NCBI RefSeq assembly: GCF_000379085.1
Contig: NZ_KB905378.1
Span: 2,281,725 to 2,345,724 of the forward strand
DNA: 64,000 nucleotides
From: Halomicrobium katesii DSM 19301
Lineage (GTDB): Archaea; Halobacteriota; Halobacteria; Halobacteriales; Haloarculaceae
Direction: 5' to 3'
Positions 60,747 through 64,000 of the stretch are shown here, piece by piece. The notes beneath the pieces were generated by a model. It had not been told where the DNA came from and searched no databases. It saw nothing but the letters and a program-made list of their open reading frames with translations. The position numbers and the translations under genes are program-made. Positions within the stretch are counted from its first letter, which is position 1. Each line of letters begins with the position of its first letter.

Positions 60747-61800
60747 ATGGAGTACACGACGCCGGGTTCGACCGGGATCGAGGTCTCGAAGCTCTGTCTG
60801 GGGTGTATGAGCTTCGGCACCGCCGAGTGGCGCGACTGGGTCCTCGACGAGTCCGAGTCCCGCGAGATCATCGATCGCGCGATCGACCTGGGGATCAACT
60901 TCTTGGCAAACATGTACTCGGCGGGCGAGTCCGAGCGCGTCCTGGGTGATACGGTTTATTGTAGTTGCTTACCGGTGATCGTCGCCACGGAGTAGACGAT
61001 CACCGGTAAATCGCTACAATAATCCGTATGAGGCGCTGTCGGCGTACGACCGCGACGAGCAGGTCGTCGCCACGAAGGGATTCTTCCAGATGGACGAGGA
61101 CGACCCCAACTCCGGTGGTCTCTCGCGGAAGGCCATCGAGCAGGAGCTGTCGGCCTCGCTGGAGCGGCTGGGCATGGACACCGTCGACCTCTACCAGATC
61201 CACCGCTGGGACGACGACACGCCCATCGAGACGACGCTACGGACGCTGGACGACGCCGTCCGGCGCGGCCAGATCCGCCACGCCGGTGGCTCCTCGATGT
61301 GGACCTACCAGTTCGCCGAGGCCCTGCGGACCAGCGAGCGCGAGGACCTGACCCGCTTCGAGACGATGCAGAACCACTACAACCTCCTCTATCGCGAGGA
61401 GGAACGCGAGATGCTCCCGTTCTGCCAGCGGGAGGACGTCGCCGTCATCCCGTGGAGCCCGCTCGCCCGCGGCTACCTCACGCGCCCCCACGAGGAGTTC
61501 GACGCCACGACGCGGGGCCAGACCGACGACTACGCGCGGGAACACCCCCACTTCGAGGGCGGCGGCCGCGAGATCAACGAGCGCGTCCAGGAACTGGCCG
61601 ACAAGAGGGACGCGACGATAGCCCAGATCGTGCTCTCGTAGCTCCTGCACAAAGACGCCGTGGACGCCCCGATCGTCGGCACCACGAGCATCGAGCACCT
61701 CGAACAGGCCGTCGCGGCGCTCGACATCTCGCTGTCCGACAGCGACGTCGAGTGGCTGGAAGCGCCCTACGAGCCGGTGCCGGTTTCGGGCCACGAGTAG
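60747..61800 (+). pseudogene. Aldo/keto reductase broken by palindromic element insertion, a 2-codon loss and a nonsense codon
   Basis: The frame begins MEYTTPGSTGIEVSKLCLG and is typical of the Tas/YghZ-like reductases. It is interrupted after GESERVLG by the element at 60947-61031 (82 bp, frame-shifting). Removal of the insert restores ...VLGEALSAYDRDEQVVATKG. Two codons corresponding to the catalytic Asp-Thr are missing (NFLANMYS where the family has NF-x-DTANMYS), and an in-frame TAG at 61639-61641 stands where Trp is expected (QIVLS-stop-LLHKDAVDAP). Restored length is 323 residues, normal for the family. The product is almost certainly inactive. Confidence 0.9.
60947..61031. mobile_element. 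Palindromic 79-bp miniature element (copy B) with 3-bp TGA duplication
   Basis: The element spans 60950-61028 with TGA at 60947-60949 and 61029-61031. Compared with copy A (280-358) there is only a one-base difference (CACCGG against CTCCGG), which makes the two arms of copy B pair better. It disrupts the reductase reading frame. Confidence 0.92.
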
Positions 61801-61922
61801 CGCGGCGCGCTGGGAGCGAAGCGAGCAGCGGGTCGCGAAAGGGCGAGCGGGGAGGAACGATCCGTGAGTAGCGCGGCGCGCTGGGAGCGAAGCGAGCAGC
61901 GGGCCGCGAAAGGGCGAGCGGG
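61795..61922. repeat. Two tandem 57-bp direct repeats (71-bp period) with GAGCGAAGCGAG motif
   Basis: Bases 61795-61851 and 61866-61922 differ at one position. Both begin GAGTAGCGCGGCGCGCTGGG; the first overlaps the TAG stop of the dead reductase. Each contains GGGAGCGAAGCGAGCAGCGG, a motif also found in the sucCD inserts. Confidence 0.85.
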
Positions 61923-61966
61923 AGCCGAAACGACACGTATTACGTATACTTACATCGCAAACGGGC

Positions 61967-62215
61967 TCAGGGAAGCCGTCCACCGGGGGTCCCGCGTTCG
62001 CTCGACGGGGTCGTCCCGGCTTGCTCGTGGGTGTGGTGGTAGAACCGCAACCGCGGGCCGCCGTCGTCGATCGGTTCGAAGCAGACCCGTCGGAAGCGCT
62101 CGTTCTCGACCAGATTCACCGCGACGCCTTCCTCGTGGACCGAGACGGAGGCGTACGGCGTCTCGCAGATGGGGCAGCGTTCCGGTGGTGCGCCGTCCGA
62201 GTCGTCGTCACTCAT
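61967..62215 (-). CDS. Small haloarchaeal protein with a CxxC zinc motif (82 aa)
   Basis: The 82-residue protein begins MSDDDSDGAPPERCPICETPYASV and has one Cys-x2-Cys near the N-terminus plus RRVCFEPIDDGG and RLRFYHHTHEQAG, with further Cys and His residues that may complete a zinc site. It is conserved-looking but not assigned to a family. ATG at 62215 is chosen; longer upstream extension is unsupported. Confidence 0.6.
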   Translation of the reverse strand: MSDDDSDGAPPERCPICETPYASVSVHEEGVAVNLVENERFRRVCFEPIDDGGPRLRFYHHTHEQAGTTPSSERGTPGGRLP

Positions 62216-62333
62216 CGCTGTCTCCGGGCCGCGCCGCCTTGCCTGACTGCACACTCCATGTCCGCCACTGGAGTGGGAAGCCACAAAGTTCCCCGGGCGA
62301 CACCCCTTATTGTCACCGGCCCTAACGTCGACT

Positions 62334-63020
62334 ATGCGCCGTCTGCTCTCGATGGAGTGGCGAAACGTCCTGTTCGCCCACTGGCCGGTCCCGGTCGAGA
62401 CGGTCGCCCAGTCCCTGCCCGAGGAGCTCTCCGTCGACACCTTCGACGGGTCCGCGTGGCTCGGCGTCGTCCCCTTCCGAATGGCGGACATCCGGCCGCG
62501 GGGCTCCCCGATCGGCCGCTCGTTCTACGAGCTGAACCTCCGGACGTACGTCACGCTCGACGGCCAGCCCGGCGTGTACTTCTACAACCTCGACGCCGAC
62601 GACCGGCTCGGCGTCGCGGTGGCTCGCCGGTTGTTCCGGCTGCCCTACTACCGCGCGCGGATGACCGCTCATCGCCACGGCTCGCGGACGCGCCTCCAGA
62701 GCGTGCGCACCCACCCCGACGCCCCGGACGTTCGATTCCGAGCCAGCTTCGAGCCCACCGGCCTGCCCGAGCCCGCACGCGACGACTCGCTGGCCGCGTT
62801 CCTCACGGAGCGGTATCGGTTCTACGTGGCCGACGACCGCGGCCGGATCTACTTCGCCGACATCGACCACCCGCCGTGGGACCTCCAGCCGGCGACGGTC
62901 ACGTTCGACCGCAACGACCTCTTGGCCGCCAGCGGCTTCGACGCGCCCGACTCCGAGCGGGTCGTCCACTTCAGCCCCGGCCTCGACGTGACCGCGGGCC
63001 GACTCCGCCGACACCGCTGA
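62334..63020 (+). CDS. DUF2071 (YqjF-like) family protein
   Basis: This 228-residue protein begins MRRLLSMEWRNVLFAHWPVPVETVAQSLPEELSVDTFDGSAWLG, typical of DUF2071/YqjF. Conserved parts include VVPFRMADIRPRG, SFYELNLRTYV and PGVYFYNLDADDRLGVAVAR. Function is unknown; an acetoacetate-decarboxylase-like fold is known for the family but no activity is established. A second, divergent copy starts at 63460, with a structured mobile element in between. Confidence 0.82.
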   Translation: MRRLLSMEWRNVLFAHWPVPVETVAQSLPEELSVDTFDGSAWLGVVPFRMADIRPRGSPIGRSFYELNLRTYVTLDGQPGVYFYNLDADDRLGVAVARRLFRLPYYRARMTAHRHGSRTRLQSVRTHPDAPDVRFRASFEPTGLPEPARDDSLAAFLTERYRFYVADDRGRIYFADIDHPPWDLQPATVTFDRNDLLAASGFDAPDSERVVHFSPGLDVTAGRLRRHR

Positions 63021-63073
63021 TCGGCGGCGCTTCTCGACCGCCGGGTCACTAAAGCGACTCGCGCTCCTACGGT

Positions 63074-63446
63074 GGTAGTGTTCAGATAAGAGATCGGTGC
63101 AGGCAGTCTGAAGCACCGAAAACCCTCGGCACGCTCCGGGGTTCTGTGGCAGATATCCTCTCTCCGTTCGGATAGTGCCGCCGCAGAACCCCGGACCGCG
63201 CCTCGCCCTTTCATCCGCCAGGATTCGGCTGCCTCACAGTCTGAACCCTGGCGGATGAAAGGGCGAGTACAGTTGCGGGAACCCCGACGATGCAAGCACG
63301 CGAAGCGCGCGCAGCGAGTTCTTCGCGAACGAAGTGAGCGAAGGCCAGCGAGAGCCTGTGGCTCTCGCGAGGCGCGGGACCGCAACTGTACGAGGGCTTT
63401 CGGTGTCTCCAACTCAGAAAATGCAGCGGCTTATCTGAACACGATC
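63074..63446. mobile_element. Hairpin-rich miniature element (copy 2), 373 bp, with 8-bp target duplication
   Basis: It matches 23611-23930 at about 97 percent and begins GGTAGTGTTCAGATAAG; the right end has GAACACGATC instead of GAACACTACC. CCTACGGT flanks it at 63066-63073 and 63447-63454 (target duplication of 8 bp, or 10 bp including GG). It holds an extra 53 bp (63320-63372) containing GCGAGAGCC / GGCTCTCGC and CGAACGAAGTGAGCGAAGG. The H3 stem has GTACAGTTGC / GCAACTGTAC instead of GTGCAGTTGC / GCAACTGCAC. Confidence 0.88.
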
Positions 63447-63459
63447 CCTACGGTGGGAC

Positions 63460-64000
63460 ATGTCTGGGCCGCTGCGTCCCCTCTCGATCGCGCTCTCGGA
63501 CGTGTGTTTCTGCCACTGGCCGGTCGCGCCCGCCGCGGTTCGTGCCGCGCTCCCCGCCTGGGCGCGACCGGACACGATGGACGCCACGGCGTGGGTGTCC
63601 GCGCTGTCGCTGTCGATCGACCGCTTCGACGCCTTCGGCGTCCCCCTTCGCGAGCACGTCGAGACCGTCGCCGTCCGAACGTACGTGCAGACGCCGTCCG
63701 GCGACCGTGCGGTCGCGTTTCTCTCGCTGGACGTGACCGACCGTCTCGTCGCGGACGCCCTCCGAACGCTCTTTCACCTGCCGGCGTCCCACGCCGACGT
63801 ACGACGACGACGCCAGGGCGGCCGCACGGAGGTGGTCTCGCGGCGGCGAGACGGCGAGAACGCGCGACTGGGCGTCACGTTCGAGCCGACCGGGACGCCG
63901 ATGACGACGGCTCCAGACACCCTCGCCGCTTTTCTACTCGACCGCGAGCGCTACGTGACGACCGGGCCGCTGGAGACGCGGCTCGTCGGGTCGGTGGGAC
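63460..64000 (+). CDS. DUF2071 (YqjF-like) family protein, partial at the window end
   Basis: The frame opens at ATG 63460 and is open to the window end (about 180 codons). It begins SGPLRPLSIALSDVCFCHWPVAPAAVRAALP, similar in layout to the neighbour at 62334-63020 (HWPV, then a Trp-rich segment) and includes VETVAVRTYVQTPSGDRAVAFLSLDV and RLGVTFEPTGTPM. The two are diverged paralogues, probably a tandem duplication now separated by the mobile element. The 3' end is not in the window. Confidence 0.75.
   Translation, partial: MSGPLRPLSIALSDVCFCHWPVAPAAVRAALPAWARPDTMDATAWVSALSLSIDRFDAFGVPLREHVETVAVRTYVQTPSGDRAVAFLSLDVTDRLVADALRTLFHLPASHADVRRRRQGGRTEVVSRRRDGENARLGVTFEPTGTPMTTAPDTLAAFLLDRERYVTTGPLETRLVGSVG

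Overview
The window is a single stretch of haloarchaeal (class Halobacteria) chromosome. Evidence: high GC, strongly acidic proteins (Asp/Glu-rich, Lys-poor), archaeal TATA-type promoters about 25-35 nt before start codons with many apparently leaderless genes, a Tat-exported halolysin, archaeal AglB, topoisomerase VI beside gyrase, an archaeal ATP-dependent ligase, and several haloarchaea-only small proteins. Gene content suggests a Haloarcula/Halomicrobium-type organism, but that is inference. No rRNA, tRNA, CRISPR or transposase gene was seen.

Layout. 1-2.4 kb: a regulator-like gene broken by a small palindromic element, a 3-hydroxyisobutyrate-type dehydrogenase and a UPF0173 hydrolase. 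2.5-14.4 kb: a surface glycosylation locus with two alkaline-phosphatase-superfamily proteins, three GT4 and one GT2 glycosyltransferases, a flippase and the oligosaccharyltransferase AglB. 14.5-20.9 kb: small proteins, a PadR regulator, a translationally coupled TraB/site-2-protease pair, purM, an XRE-CBS regulator and a DUF555 protein. 21-23.6 kb: a sugar phosphomutase, then overlapping cdd-udp (pyrimidine salvage). 24-28.5 kb: type II NADH dehydrogenase, a secreted subtilase with two chitin-binding-type modules, and a winged-helix regulator. 28.8-32 kb: arginase, an AGE-type epimerase and a flavin oxidoreductase. 32-42.8 kb: gyrBA, a chemoreceptor and divergent top6BA. 43-51.7 kb: a DJ-1 protein, a metallo-beta-lactamase-fold protein, DNA ligase, and a PilB/PilC-type pilus assembly pair. 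52.2-52.9 kb: an AbrB/MazF toxin-antitoxin pair. 53.6-56 kb: sucCD, disturbed by two insertions. 56.9-60.7 kb: an ABC exporter operon, one permease of which carries a PrsW-like protease tail. 60.7-64 kb: an aldo/keto reductase pseudogene and two DUF2071 paralogues.

The most unusual layer is the small non-coding mobile DNA. (1) At least six full or partial copies of a palindromic element of about 80 bp (TACGG...TTGTAG...TTTACC arms) are each flanked by a TGA/TCA triplet. Two nearly identical copies interrupt genes, and removing 79 bp plus one triplet restores both reading frames exactly. (2) Two copies of a 320-370 bp element with 17-bp terminal inverted repeats contain four nested or consecutive hairpins. 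One hairpin shows a compensatory base-pair change between copies, so the fold itself appears to be maintained. (3) Short GAGCGAAGCGAG-rich palindromic inserts lie between sucC and sucD, in a duplicated sucD 3' end, in a tandem duplication behind the dead reductase, and inside one copy of the large element. No transposase is present, so all of these look non-autonomous.
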